Under the pieces are notes generated by a model. The model was not told the origin of the DNA. It searched no databases and saw only the letters and a program-made list of their open reading frames with translations. A DNA stretch of 64,000 nucleotides. Origin: Sipunculus nudus. Lineage: Eukaryota; Annelida; Sipuncula; Golfingiida; Sipunculidae. Position 1 is the stretch's first letter; the number at the start of each line of letters is the position of its first letter. Where the stretch lies: the NCBI GenBank assembly GCA_026874595.1, contig CM049320.1:51720714-51784713 (forward strand). The letters run 5' to 3'. The translations under genes and the position numbers were made by a program. This document shows positions 32,958-47,900 of this stretch, one piece after another.

Positions 32958-35900
32958 TTATATATTGTAATTGTCAGTTTTAAAAAATATGCTTTTTTAG
33001 AGAGATTTGGCGGACAGAAGAAAAAAAAATAAAAGAATAAAAATTTTAGTGAACGATTCATTGGCCCAACTCTTTTTCGACCAGCAACTTGTAATAACGT
33101 CAATAGAACAAATACACTTTTGTAACTGTTCTGAAAAGCAGCGCCGAATTTTCGCCGTATTTTACCCCTGTTCGTCTGTACGTCAGCATAGTTATACATA
33201 AAGTCTAATTTCACATCCGATCCATTTGCTTACCTCCCCCCCCCCTTTTCTTAGATAATGTATCGCCCCTGTTTTGAGTAATATCTGCCCGTACCTGACT
33301 AAGCCCCAACTTTTCGTCTCGCACCGTTTTTTTACCCCTGTCCGTCTGTACGTCTGCAAAGTTAAACATAGTCTACTGTCACACCCGGTGCATTTGTTTA
33401 CCTGTGCTCCCCCACCCCTTCTAAGATCATGTATCCGCCCATGTTTAGAGCAATATCCGCCCGTACCTGACCAACCTTGAACTGACGTGAAGTATCCGAA
33501 AACTCCCATTCATCATCATAGTCCTTTATGGTTGAGCGATGTTTAGAAGTGAACTCCGTTTCACTAAAGCGTACAAGTTTGAGGGCGGCCTTTAAAATAT
33601 ATCATTAACAAGTCACGCCTTATTTCCGCTGTATAATGGAGCAGATTCCAAGTCAACAGTTATGCAAAATAAATATATACCAACTGCACTAACTCACTCT
33701 GACAGCGACTCATGGTTGACCAACCACTCAAACAGCGAATCGCACTTTTCAAACGCAGCAACCTGTTTGAGGGTTTCAAACGGTCTATATCCCCTCTCCC
33801 GGCTTTCCGGACCTAAAATCCTTTTCAAAGATTTCTCGTTCATCTAACTCATTGGACCCCGACTCTTTTTTCCATCATCCGTGATCCGGCCCTGCAAGTA
33901 TTTGGAGTTGTAATTATAAATATATTTAAAAAATTAAATGAAGTCTGCTTCCCATTGTTTCTACAGCTCAGTACACTCTGATAATGCATCACAACGTCAA
34001 GTCTAATGCTTAAGAATGGGCTTTGGCCGGGAGTCACGGGGTCATATCCCCAACTGCATTTTAACGAAGGGGGATGGGGTTCAATGTACATTTTGGTACC
34101 CTTTGCGAATTAAGCGTATCGTTTTTAAACATTTGTGAGATAATGCATTTATCCAAACAGTATAATATGTTCTTAATATTTATTTCTGATATTCTTTTTG
34201 TGCGTTCTCTGAGATTATGTTCACCTTTCAACTAAATAAAAAAAAACTTTTGAGACTTTATTTCAGATAATCTTGAAATTTTATCATGGTTCATATGTTA
34301 TTTTATGATTCATGTGACCACCTTTAGAACATCACGACCAAAACAGTTCAAGACCAACATAAGCATTTCAGGAGTATACTTAGGGGGGGGGGGGGGGGTC
34401 GCGTGACAACAGGTGAGCAACCACCATCAATAATGATGTAGATAAAATATTACCTTAGGTATATTTTTTTTTTTTTTTTTTACAATATTTATTCAAAAAG
34501 ATGATACACACGTACATATACATACATGGCATGACAAAATAAGCGATATACATAAATTAGTACAGTTACAGACAAAAGTGCATATTTTAGTCTTTCATAT
34601 TCTTCTGAATGTAATGTTTGTTAAGAATAAAGGAAAATGTTTATTAAGAACAGTTCATCAACACCCTCCGCTTGTTCACCAATACCTTTCTAAATGACAA
34701 ATAGAGTACACATGAAAGTGAGCTCTTTACATGAGACATATGCACTTAAAAAAATTAAATTAAATAAACACTAGAACAAGACACATACATCGTGGTCAGA
34801 ATTACGTTGAGATTATGTCCATAATTTGTGATCATTTTTCCATATGTACATTCAGTTTTCCCTTCCTGAAGGCCAAGAGATATTCGATGTTATACACCTC
34901 TTTTAGCTTGAACTTTATAATTTCTAACAAATTAGGGTTATCAGTTTCTCTTTTAAGGAATACTACGTATTTGAAAATGAGAAAAATTGTATTATTAAGC
35001 CTACTGTTACTACTATCCGGCAACTGACCATACATAATAATTGATTTCGTAAACTCCGGTAAAATATAGCCTGTACTTTCAATCCACTTTTTCAACCTGA
35101 TATAAAGGTTTTTTGTTGTATGACAATAATAGAACAGATGACTTACTGACTCATTGTAAATAAAACAATAACTACATCTTGGGCTGTCTATCAATTTCCA
35201 TCTAAAAAGATTCTTATTTACAGGAAGATAAATGTTAATAATCTTAAATTGAAATTCACGTAGATAAGTATCAAGAGTACATTGATAGACATTTTCATAA
35301 ACATTGTGCCAATTGCTATATCCAATATCACCAAGTATAGTACTATTTGTCGGTACCTGATAAATTGCATTGATAAGTGCCTTATACACCGAACGACTGT
35401 TCAGTTTTGACAAATCTAAAATATTATCAGGCACCATATCTGAAACAAGTCCATCTTTTATTTTTCTTTTCCATTCCTTCGGTATTGCACTAATAAGCTG
35501 TTCCATTGAAGACATAATAAATCCTTCCGAGTAACTGAATAATCCTTAACAATTTGTTCCACTGTTTTAAAGTTACTATCACAATCTAACATGTCATTAA
35601 TATATTGAACATTCATTTTAAATAGAGTAGGATTAAACATAGAATACCCATCAATCAATATGTTTCGATTATTCCAAATAAATTGACATCTGACATCCTT
35701 CTCTATTAATGTACATTTCCAATATAAAAACCATTCCTTAAAGCAAGATATATAAAATGGTGCACAATCCTTTGAAAGACAGTTGATATCTAAGTCTTTA
35801 TGAATGCATTGTAATCCACCTACATTACTACACATTGCATTCAAGAGAATTTTAACAGTTCCATTAAACTTGTATAATAAATTAACTACCCAAATTACTC

Positions 35901-38900
35901 GTTGGGTCTTGTATCTCATCTCTATGTTTGGTAATTTTAATCCTCCATCTTCATACATACCCACTGCTGTACTAAATTTCACCTTAGCTCGTTTGTTTTC
36001 CAAGTGAATCTGTTAATTATTTCTTAAACCTCTTGCATAAATCCCTTTGGGGGGTCGAGCATATTCATAATATACAGTATTTTAGAAACTGCTAATGATC
36101 TTACTACCTCTAATCTGCCATATATAGTTAATTGTCTTCCTCTCCACAGATTTAGAACATTCTTCAAATTTGACAAAGCCCTATAAAAATTAAGCTCATA
36201 TGATAATACATCATTATATGTAAAATGCACCCCTAATATCTTCAAAGAACTATTAACTAAATTTATTCAGTTTAAATTAAATGGATCATCTGCTTTGTTT
36301 TTCCATTTGCCAATCCATGACACTTCCGATTTCCCCACATTCATCTTCAGTGATGAAAATGTAGCATACATATCAAAAATGGTCATGACTCTTCGCAGTG
36401 AATTTAGATCCTTTAAAAACAGAGTAATATCATCCGCATACATACACATTTTTATTTCTATATTCTTTATCTTTATTCCTTTTCCCTACATATTACATCG
36501 GATTAAGCCTCCTAAAATTTCTACAGACATGATAAATAAGTAGGGGGCCAGGGGGTCTCCCTGCTGTGTTCCTCTGGTCAATGTAAAATAAGTTGTACTG
36601 AATCCATTGTTAACCAAGGTACTCTGGACATTGTTATGTAACAGTTAAACCCACTTAATGAAAGACTGACCAAAGCCATACTTTTCTAAAACCGCAAACA
36701 TGAATTCATGGCTTAAATTATCAAATGCAGACTCAAGATCTGCCCTAAACATAATCCCTTCCATATTCTGGGTATCTGAATAATATAACACATCAGAAAT
36801 CAAGCGTAAAGGATCACCAATGAATCTATTTTTCACAAATGCACTCTGATCAGTATGGATAATGTGCGGTAACAAACCAATTATTCTCTGAACTAGAATT
36901 TTACTAATTATTTTGACATCAACATTGAGAAGACTAATTGGCCGCCATGATTTTATCAACCTTGCATCCTTACCGTTTTTTTCCAAGAGAGTTATAACAT
37001 CCTGACCCTGACTGACACTTAATTTTCCTTTCTCATATGCGGCATTTATACTGTTTACCAACATATCACCAATCAATGGGAAAAATCCAACATAAAATTC
37101 TTTTGTCAAACCATCATTACCTGGCACTTTATTATTTTTCATATTTTTTAGAGCTTTCAAAACCTCACATTTTTTATGATACCCTCACAACTCTTAGCTT
37201 CTTTTTCTGTAATGTTTGGGAGATTAATAATTCTTAAATAATTTTTACAATCACTCTCAGTCAACAGCGAGGTTTTCAAGTATTTATCTCTATAGAAACT
37301 CCGTAAGTTATGTAGAATGTCAGATTGTTTTGTGATTTCTTCATCATTAATTAAAAGCTTTCGGACAACAGATTTACATTTATTTTGCTTTTCCAGATTA
37401 AGAAAATATTTCGAGTTTTTTTCTCCTTGTTCTACCCACTGTACTCTAGAACGTATAATAATTCCTCTGGTTATCTGATCATACATTTCTTCTAGCTTTG
37501 ATTTAGCCTCGGTATATCTTGAATTGTTCTGTAATGATTGTTGATCAAGATTATATTCTAGGAATTTTACCTTTTCTTCTAATTCTCTTAACTTTGATTT
37601 AAAACTAAATGCTTTTTGTTTACTGTATTGTATAGTGAATTCCCTTATTTTATATTTAATATACTCCCATAACATCTGCGCATCATGTCTCAATTCATAT
37701 TTTCCGCTCAATTTTTCTATATTTTCTTCTATTTGTTTAATATAATCTTTATCTTCAATCAACGAATTATTGGACTTCCAAAATGAAGGGCCATGACGCT
37801 CATATGAATGTGAAATCAAACGAAGGATTACAGCAGAATGATCTGTTCCGACTGCTGGAATTATGTTACAAGTCTTGGTAAAGGACTGAAGGGATGAAGA
37901 TATAAGAAAAAAATCCAAACGTCTTTGTACCAGTGGACAGGTTGTACGCCATGTAAATCTTTTAATCATCTAATTTCTTATGCGCCATATATCACACAAA
38001 TTAAACTGTGCCATGGATGACAAAATAATATTGATAGACTTCTTTTTAAAATTATATATATTCCCTCCACTGCCATCTAAATCTGTAAAATGGAAGTTAA
38101 AATCACCACCCCATATAACTTGAGTGTCATTATCTATATCAAATGCGCATATTTGTTCCAGAACCTTCTGATAAAAATTAACTTGCTGTGACTCTGTATT
38201 TGGAGCATATATATTTATTAGTAAGAACATATTCCCTGTATCAGGCAATGAATAATTATGACTCTTCCATTTGGATCAATGTATGTTTTCAATTCTTTAA
38301 AATCAATATTATTTCCAATAAGAGTACAAACACCAGCACTTTTAGAAGTATAATTAGAAGAATACATTCTCCCTCTCCATTGATATTTCCAGGAATTCAT
38401 ATCTTTATCAGTTGAATGAGTTTCTTGTAAATATGAAATACCTTTGGCCAAACCATGCTTATGTAACCAGTTAAATAATTTTCTCCTTTTATGGTAATCA
38501 CGAATACCTCTGGTATTCAAAGACATAACTGTAAAATCTAAGTTAACGTCACCTACTGACATGAATTAAAGGGTTTTGTATGGTATATGTAGAGTGCATC
38601 CAGCCACGATGTATTACACATAAAGCGACAAAACATACATTATAACATAGCAATATTACAAACATAATTGAGATATAATAATTAACCAACTGAAAGAAGA
38701 AAATACCAACCCACTGTCCAATATTAACTTCGGTGGAAGACATCACTGAGTGATTCTCCATACTGAACTCTAAATATTTTGTCATCATCATTTTTTACAA
38801 ACACTTTACTATCCCAGTTCCAGGCATCTTTTACTCTATCATCCTTCTTTACTCTGTTAAAAAGCTTTTGCATGTCACTATACAAATCCTCTGTCAAAAC

Positions 38901-41900
38901 AATGCCTGTGTTCTTGAGTTTTCTCCTCTCTTTCAGAATTCTAGTTTTGTCATCTCTTCTAACAAATCTAACTATTATGCTCCGTTGACGATCTTTCTTG
39001 TGTGGTCCTACTCTATGTGCTATGTCAATATCATTTTCATGAATATCTATGTTGAGTTTATCTTTGAAGATTGCCATAGCAACATGTTTTGAGTTCTCAT
39101 TTTTCTCTATTTCCGGAGCACCAATTATCTTTATATTGGATTTTCTAAGGTATTGCTCTGTACTCACAGAGTGAGCTTTGGCTGTTTGGGCAAGCTCAAG
39201 AGATTGTTTACATTTCTGTTCCAAAGCTCTGTTTTCTTCCTTTAGTTTCTCAATAACACCTTCAAGTTTCTGGACAGTAGTTTCCAATGGTTTTAAAAAT
39301 TTATCTTTAATGGTTTGTTCAATCTGAACAGTGACTGTTTCTTTTATCTCTTGGATAATATCCCTTTTAAAAGTATCTAACAGCTCAACCAGCCTGTCTT
39401 CTGTGACAGCTGCCATTTCCTCTAGTACACTATCCTCTAAGGAACTTATAGATAAGACCTGTTTTACTCTTTTATAAGTATAGACAGAACCATCAGAAGA
39501 GGAGCTAGAAGTATCGGACCTATTTCTCTTTTTTTTTTTCTTCTAATGACATATTATTAATAACACATACATATTTTGTAATTTCACTGTAAACATATAG
39601 GGTTGGTGTCAAGCTTCACTCAGGTACTCATAATGAAAAACCCAAGAATACACAGCTATAATACACAAGATACACAGGATAGAATGAGTGCCTCTGGGGC
39701 CCCTGGTGTGCTATTACATTGAAACCATTCAGGTGTGACGGCACCCTTTCATTGTGGAATGAATAGGCCCTGGAGAACTTCAATTCTGTTCACTTTATTC
39801 TCAATTTACAAGGTCAAATTATGCCGCAATTAAACTATTTGCACATAAACTATTCAAAGTACAAATTCATTAGATAGTTCAGAATTACTGGGCAAAAATT
39901 TGTGATTAGTACTTGCCTGGAAATTTTGAAATACCCAAAAAACGTGTGAGCTCATGAAACACAGCTCCTCCCAAAACAGCACACCAGCGCCCTCTCTCCT
40001 CTTAGGTATATCTTCTTCCATCCATTCCTTGGACTCGAGTTCAAACTCGAGTAAACTTTATCAGAGACTCAGACTTGGACTCATATTCCCTGTACTATAA
40101 GTACTCGGACTCGGACAGCAAGACTAACGAAATGGGCCATGACCATCACGAGTCCAATATTGAGAAAAAAAACCTAAGGCATGATGTTCATTTTGGAAAT
40201 AATACCATAAAGATGTATATGTCGCGCTATTCTTTAAAAATTGCTTATATCATCAGGCATTTATATCGATTAACATAAAGTTAAAACTATATGTACCAAC
40301 TCCCTATATCCGAAAAAAAACTTATTTCAATGTGAAAGTAAAAAAGTTTTACTAACATTAAAATAGTACATGATATCCAGTTCCATATTAAAGTGCTTTA
40401 AGCCGGACACAAATTTAGACTGCGACTTGAATTCGAATCCAAATGACACTGGCTCGAAGATTGAGGACTTAGGAATCCAACTTTAATGACTTGAACTTGG
40501 ACTCGAGAGCCTTGGACTTGAACTTGTACTCTGATGACTCGGATAGGCAGGAATGAACAACAATAGAGTAAAGTCGATTCTCACTCAATGATATACGTGG
40601 TGCCACCAACGGGAAATGAAACCATCCCTTAGAAAACATAACAAAGAAAAAGTAAAATAATGTTGACGAAACAATAGTTTTTCGAAAATATTATGCTATT
40701 GTCGAATGAACAAACAGGACATTAGTTTGTTCCTCTAATATTCATCAAGTTTTGCTTATAGGGTACCATCCTAACGTCCAGAGAGTTCACCAAAGACTAC
40801 ACAGGAGGTCTAACCATGAACAAGGTTTCGATGATGAAGGAAATCTTCACCAAAACTGGTTCCGCACGGGACAGGACAGCCTTAAGGCAGCACTGCGGGC
40901 AAAGCCGAACAACAATCGTGCTAAAAACGTCATCGTTTTCGTCGGTGACGGCATGGGTATTTCCACAGTTACGGCAGCCCGACACTTTAACATAGACGTG
41001 TTGAAGAAGCCCTTCTCCGAATCTCATATGAGCTTTGAGGAATTTCCTCATGTGGCTCTGTCAAAGGTAAGGACCAGAAATCTGAATTAGAAGGAATGCA
41101 AGCCTCCGCCATGTGGGGGTCCCTATTGTTGGATGCTCCCTAACCCGTGTTTGCATTCACATATTCGGTCCATATTCTCAGGTTTATTCGTGCATAAGTG
41201 ACTCTACATTTGTATAATTTTACTTCATGAAGTTCCTGAATCAAATATCATATGCCTGATCCACATCAAAGTCTAATCGATTCTTCATCAACTCAAACTG
41301 CCGAAATAGTTAACACTAATCCTTGGTGCTGTGAAATTTTACAATTTAGGAATGGACCGTTCCTTGGTGCTCTCTGCCACTGTATGAGGAGGCGTCATTC
41401 ATGTTAAAATACAAAATCTATTTGATACATTTATTAACACTGCTAGTAAGGTAACCTAAATTACTTTATCATCTATAGGATAAATATTTCACAAGCATTT
41501 ACCTATGAGAGCTAACTTTTTATCATCAAAGACATGAACCACTTGCATTTTTTTTTATTAATGAAATCTTGAGTTAGCTATCGGTCGATGCCAAATCATT
41601 CAAACATAACCATTGCTATCACTTAAGTATAAGCTATTCGGGAATGAATCTTTGCAGGAATTCAATCGAGACTGTAGCCTATTAGTTAATTTGTGTATTT
41701 GCTATTTTGGCAATGTATTACAGCACGCCAGTTAAATCATATAGTATTTCATGTAATATTCATTACACAATAAACATGATCTTATCTTATGGTTTGGCAA
41801 TACAGGGGATCAAAGAAAGCGCCCCCCCCCCCCACACACACACATATTTTGTTATCCAGTTAATCAATATCAAACAAGAAAAACACAAAAACCCTGTTCA

Positions 41901-44900
41901 ACTTCCTACCTGCAAAGAGAGGCCTAAATATATCTTGAATATTTCTTGTACAACTTACACAAAAATCTCTTTATTGATGGAGTCGGTATTTTCTTAGTAT
42001 CAACGTTTGTCAGAATATCAGTATTTAAAAGTATATATTTAGTAGGCTTACAGAAAATAAGAATTTATCCCGTACAGTAAAGACAGATCATGTGGAAAAA
42101 CGCAATACTAAACAAAAGAAAATAATTCTTATTACTAATACAATGTGGAATCACTCAACTGTTAGCTGCGTTTTGAAAAAAAAATAATCAAAACTATGTT
42201 AAATTTGACAATATCGGTTATGTCATCTCTTCATGACGTCATCTTCATTTACGTCGAAGACGAGGCTTCCTTTATGTAGCTTGCTCCTCTTCAAAGACTT
42301 CTGGAGACGTCATTTGGTAACATATACCATTAAATACAATCGTTTGTACATCAGTTTATATTTTTCACATAAATAACTTATTTTTTTATCAATTAAACTG
42401 GTCAAATCATACATCCCTTTATGAGCTGTTAACGAATCAAATTAATTGTTGCAATATACTTCATACTTTATGCGCATGTTTCTAATTTAACATCAATAAA
42501 AAAAGATGTACAATATGACCTGAAAAGCGTATCAACAATTTGTCGAGTTATCTGTTGAACCACATAACTCATCATGATAAGAGACCTTTGTTAAGACGAA
42601 ACAGTGTTTCAGAGGATGATATCACGATTACATTCCAGCTGGACGACTTCGGGAAGGACGACTTTCCAAATGGACTACATTCCGAATGGACGACATTCTG
42701 AATATAACTTAGTACTTTATAAGGAGTTAAAGTGGATGTAATTGATACAGTGGTAAAGTGATACACAACACTAACCCTAGCCTAACCCTAACCCTAATTA
42801 CAGTAGTAATCCTCCAATCACCCCCTCTTTATCTCCTTATTACGTATTAAGTCGCCTATTGAGAATGTCGTCTACTCGCAATGTAGTCCATCCCGAGGTC
42901 GTCACCAGCATTGTTGTGTTTTGTGCTAGGAGAACATTGGGCTTATTGAGGAGAAGTTCCCGGGATATAACAATAGCTGTATTCAACTGGTCGATTTTGT
43001 GAAGCGTCCCTCCGCCCCCTATTTTATTTTACACATTTTATATTCCGCTGCTATAGCTTGTGTAGCACACGTAAACATCCATGTGCAGTATATAAATATG
43101 TGTGTGTGTGGATCCGACACATGATCCGAATTATGGAACACATCAAGGAATATCAATAAATGGGCAGTCACTTAAGCAAGAATGAAACTTGGATATTGGG
43201 CCGAATAAGTAAACTTGGCGGAGGTTGGCATTCCTTAGAATGCAGATTTCTAGTTTACTTGATGTGATAAAAGTTTAGTTAGACAGGAATCCAGGTAAAT
43301 GGTAAGTTCTTATCACCTCATATATTCTCCTGTTTTATTGTTCACCTCCCTTTTATATTGATACATATTGTCATTTGTTGTTTGTTTAGTGAGATTGCAG
43401 CAATCTAAGAGCACGCCAAGGGGGTGTACCCTGAAAATATTCCTAATTCAGGTCCTTAACAGACTTTGGTTGTGACAGGCCCAACTTAGCAATAAATGAC
43501 CATGGCAATAAAAATGAAGGAATATGCGAATACAAAAAACGACTTGTTCTGCTGGTTTTTACAGACCTACAACACTGACATGAAAGTTCCAGACTCTGCC
43601 GGTACAGCCACGGCCATGATGACCGGAGTCAAAACCCGTGCTGGTATCCTTGGCGTGACAACTGATGTAGCACCTGGGGACTGTGAGGCGTCACTACAAG
43701 AAGCAAACCGGCTAAAGAGTATCCTTAAACACTCACAGGATGAAGGTGAGGTCAAAGGTCATTGCATAGAATGATAAAAGGATGATAGGTCAAAGGTCAT
43801 GAAGGTGAGGTCAAAGGTCATAGCAATGAATATTTACAGGATTATAGGTCACAGGTCATGGTATGAAATATCCATAGGATGATAATTATGTCAAAATAAA
43901 ATTAAGTCAAATGTCACGGAATGAATCGTTCACAAGGTCCATGCTCATGTCTTGAAATATTCACAGGAGATGAGGTCAGAATTCATGTCATGGCGTATAC
44001 ATAAGATGATCAGGTCGAAATTCATGTCATGGAGTATTCATAGGATAATGAGGTCAAAATTCATGTCATGGAGTATTCATAGGATGATCAAGTCATAGTT
44101 CATGTCATGGAATAATCATAGGATAATGAGGTCAAAATATTACAATTAATATTTTCAAATGAGCCGCCCGTTTGTCACAAATTAAATAAATACAATAAAT
44201 ATATATCTATAAATATATATCTGCATTGAATTTCCGCAATCCAAAACGGTATAACTAATTACAGTTGCAAAAGCTGAACAAAATACGGTACCTGACCTTC
44301 TTCGATGTTATGTGTTAGGAGGCAAACGGGCGAATGACGCAATTTCTAAACCTTTCCCCACCCGCGGTTTCTTTTCCACGGGGACGTCAGGTGGCGATTA
44401 ACAAACACCTATGACGCTGTTGTTAGAGACCTTTCAATGTTTAAACCACGAAATATTGTGACGCCAAAACATTAATTACACCCGGACATCCTCAACCATG
44501 TATGACTAATGCTCACCAACTTACTACCGTACGATGTGCAACAAACCATGTTTGAGCACCAATTTATGTGTTCCTCGCTGAATTATCAAATTTAAAATAT
44601 TTTCTTTTAAATATTCACAATTAAGCGAAAACATTAAAACAAAAATTACGGAAATCCTTTTATTCTATGTTTGGCGACATTTTACAAAACTTGTGCAAAA
44701 GTGTGTGTGCAAGTGTGTGCGTGTGTATAGAAGCCGAAGAACATAAGCTGTACATATTCCTCAAATAATAAATTTAAGCATGTTCCTCAATTATTACACC
44801 CACCAAACAATACCCCAAACCAACACCACATTATTACCCACACACCACCTTACATTTATACCCCTGACTCAGTATGACCGACTCGTATTTATAATACAGA

Positions 44901-47900
44901 GATTTCTTTCTTTACCTTGTTTTTTGCCTAGATTAAAAAAAAAATTAAAGTTTCAGATCACCAAGCGGTGCACTCAAGTGTAACAGGTATTTGATAAACA
45001 GAGCCATTATGGGCTCCCTATGAGCAAGAAATGGTCTGTATGTATGTATAAACCTGCAGTGCCATTCTCTGCTCGCCAAATCCTGTAAACCCTTATTGAT
45101 AGTTTCCAATTTTTCCTTCGAACAAACAAATTCCCTGGGTCTCGGTATTAAAGATGAAAATTTCAAAATTGCTTTTAGATTTATCTTGTGATACTGGTAA
45201 ATAAGGGCCTTGTAGTGAGATAAAATATCCTTCACCATGTGAGACCAGATATTGTTTGTACCTACTTGAAACAATATAATATGAAAATTTTCCACTGTGA
45301 CCTGGCCAGTGTGAATTTTAAACCCTATATCGGAAATCCGAGATCCTTTGCAAACCTGCATACATGTATATCCCACATCCACAATTTTACATATGGAGTC
45401 GGAAATGATCGTAGTATTCACTTCATCTGCAACAAACAAAATCATATTAAGATACCGCAGCCCCATCTGTCCGAACTCATACACTGCCGTCAAGTTAGCC
45501 CAAGTTTACATATTCATGATATTTTGTTTTACCATGTCTGCTAAACGCAAATTATCTGACATGGAATAATCTATGTAGTTTTTGTTTACCTCACTCTTCC
45601 AGCCACCTTGCAACTGTATTAATTCTGCGGGTACCTAACACTGGAAAGCCAGTGTGCGCCACCCCGCCTAAATGAAGGACTTGTAAAATTTTCTGGAATT
45701 TCGCCCACGCTCGCCAAACATGCTCCAAGCGCTTTTATCCAATAATTATAGTTCCAGAATTTGGCGTTTGGTCCTTCAGTGAATGCAAATGCGGGAGTAG
45801 CCGGTCCATTCCTGGCCCTTTTGAACAACTTATTAATATGTAAAACCGGACATAACGGGCTATCTGGTGGCAATTCGAGTTGCCTTTGTCCGAACTGATT
45901 GGTTTTTGGCCATTTCATTATGACCCGGTACCTGTTCCCCTCAAAGATAAAATCTCCGCGCTTCAGCACTTTTGAATCCCTTCCAAGCAACGATGATTCC
46001 GGTATCAAATTTGATTTTCTCAACATAAGGGAAAAAACACCAAGAAACTACACCATAAAGCCAAGTTCTTTTTCACGGAAAGATCCAGCCTGCCATAGAT
46101 TCGTTATAAAATATCAGGAGTCATCGGACTGGCCTGTTTGGGGGTATGCTGTTTTTGTTGTTCAATACCTTTCAATAATAATTGAAACCCAAACCACTGA
46201 TACGGATTAACATCATAACCGTTTGCTTTCTGCAGCATAACCACCCCACTAACATAATTTTATCGCTTGTACCGATTTAAATGATCTGCTCAAAAACTGT
46301 ACATAAAGCCTTTATGTCTGTTCTACCACTGGGAAGGCTGAAAAATTAAAATATATACAGAAAGAAAAGAAAGCTCTCCACTGAGAAAGCACTCCATTCT
46401 TTGTTTTCCCCCGTGCCAATCCCATAGCTTGACTATAGTGTGTTTGTTTCTTCAACTGTTTGAACTGAACTGCAACAAACGCAAAATCTTATTGAAACAT
46501 CATCTTCAATGACTTCCAAAAATTTGAAAACCTAAGTAACTCTTTACCAATCATCCTTCTCTTACGCTTCTGTGTGAACGGTATTTGTTTAAATTCCCTT
46601 CTGACGCTGCCCCAATATTCAATCTCGAAAGCAAGTCCGGAATCCCGTTTCTAGAACCCTCTATGTAAACCGCCTTCAACTCAAATTCAAACAACGCTGC
46701 TATGAACGTAATTTCTCTCACGCACGCTAACATAAAATGACCAGATGCCCTACCAGAGTTCACAACCTGTACTGAAGCTAGATTGTCACAGTTTATTACA
46801 ATTTTCTGCCCTTTTAAACTGCTGCACCATAACGTTAAGGTGAGCATGACTGCATACAATTCCATACCATTTATATGACCTGCCATTTTCAGCAGATCCT
46901 CTGTCACTCTAAAACGCCAGTATTCCAGCTTGCCAAAAGCTATGCCCCCTAACCCTTACAAGCAAGCATCCGTTGCAATAATTTGATCTGGTTCTGACCA
47001 GTCATTTGGCATCATTGAAATGCCGTTATACAAAGGTAGGAAATTCTCCCACCAGCACAAATCCTTTAAAGATTCTATACCTAGATCAATGGGACGGTCC
47101 CTTTTCTGCACTTCCCTAATTTTCTCAAGCATCCTGCTTATAAACAACCGGCCCGGTCTGACGCATTTGGCAATAAATTACAGTTTCCTCACCAACGTTT
47201 CTATCTCCCACCTAGTTGCCTTACCTTTCCTCTTCCAATCTACTACTAATTCCAGTGCTTGCTGTTCTTTGGCCGAAGGGATTTCAAGTTGCATTTCAAG
47301 TTTCAAGAACAATAAACAGCCTCTCCCTTCTGCTTAACCAGATGGACCAGATCAACTACCGATGGATAAGTAAGTTATGAAGTTTCCCCCAAATAGGATT
47401 GCTTGGGTTTCCCATCATTTACTGATCTACCCGGAGGAAAGCTCAAATCTACCACTATTCTTCTTTCCGTACTATCACTCTTGGGAACTGACAATAAAGG
47501 AGATGTAACTATTGGAAACACAAATTGGCTTTTCTTCAAGGGTCCAAGAATTGCTCCATAGATCTGCTATTTATCAATATAATTAGAAACATCCTTTGAA
47601 TGTAATGTCGCACTTCTATGATTAGCACCTGAAGATAATGGCGCTATGTCTAACTCATGGCTCACTGGCCAACCAAATTCAATCAAATCACAGACTATAT
47701 TATCCACATATTCCTGCAATAACGACCTTTACAATGTCTCATTAATTATTGTGTCTACCGGAATTCTACATCCCGCAAAATTTGGCAAACCAGAACCATT
47801 AATCACCTGAAGTGCCCGAGCCCATTTTCAAAATGGTCTGCTCTGTGTTCTCAGAAATTCGTGAGCTATCGAAACTATCCAGGAAACCTTTATAACTTCC

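Larger units (their letters stand above)
34465..40000 (-). mobile_element. Full-length L1-like non-LTR retrotransposon, inactive
   Basis: On the minus strand the order is a 5' leader (39417-40000), ORF1 (39416-38724), ORF2 with endonuclease and reverse transcriptase (38562-34832), 3'UTR and a poly(A) tail (the T run at 34464-34482 on the + strand). It is bounded by an 11-bp duplication CTTAGGTATAT, showing target-primed insertion of a complete copy. ORF1 is intact, but ORF2 has an in-frame stop and several frameshifts, so this copy cannot move itself. It lies antisense inside intron 1 of ALP copy C. Confidence 0.92.
32583..40761 (+). other. Copy C intron 1 (8.2 kb)
   Basis: Contains a CA tract (32911-32948), an imperfect tandem duplication (33153-33475), a G tract (34383-34398), the full-length L1-like element (34465-40000) and a GACTCGG-rich repeat (40025-40560). 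The stretch 33480-34380 shows nothing recognisable. Confidence 0.65.
41067..43564 (+). other. Copy C intron 2
   Basis: Holds one copy of a dispersed repeat (41161-41275), a C12 run followed by a CA run (41822-41844), and a foldback element (42638-42909). No exon seen. Confidence 0.6.

Noticed and set aside
33192-33509. 105-codon antisense open frame
   Set aside because: Falls on the imperfect tandem duplication and repeats its own motif ([20 protein letters not shown]-like); no protein family evident.
42774-42797. Interstitial telomere repeat as a fusion scar
   Set aside because: Only about three CCCTAA units, located in the loop of a foldback element; more simply part of that element.
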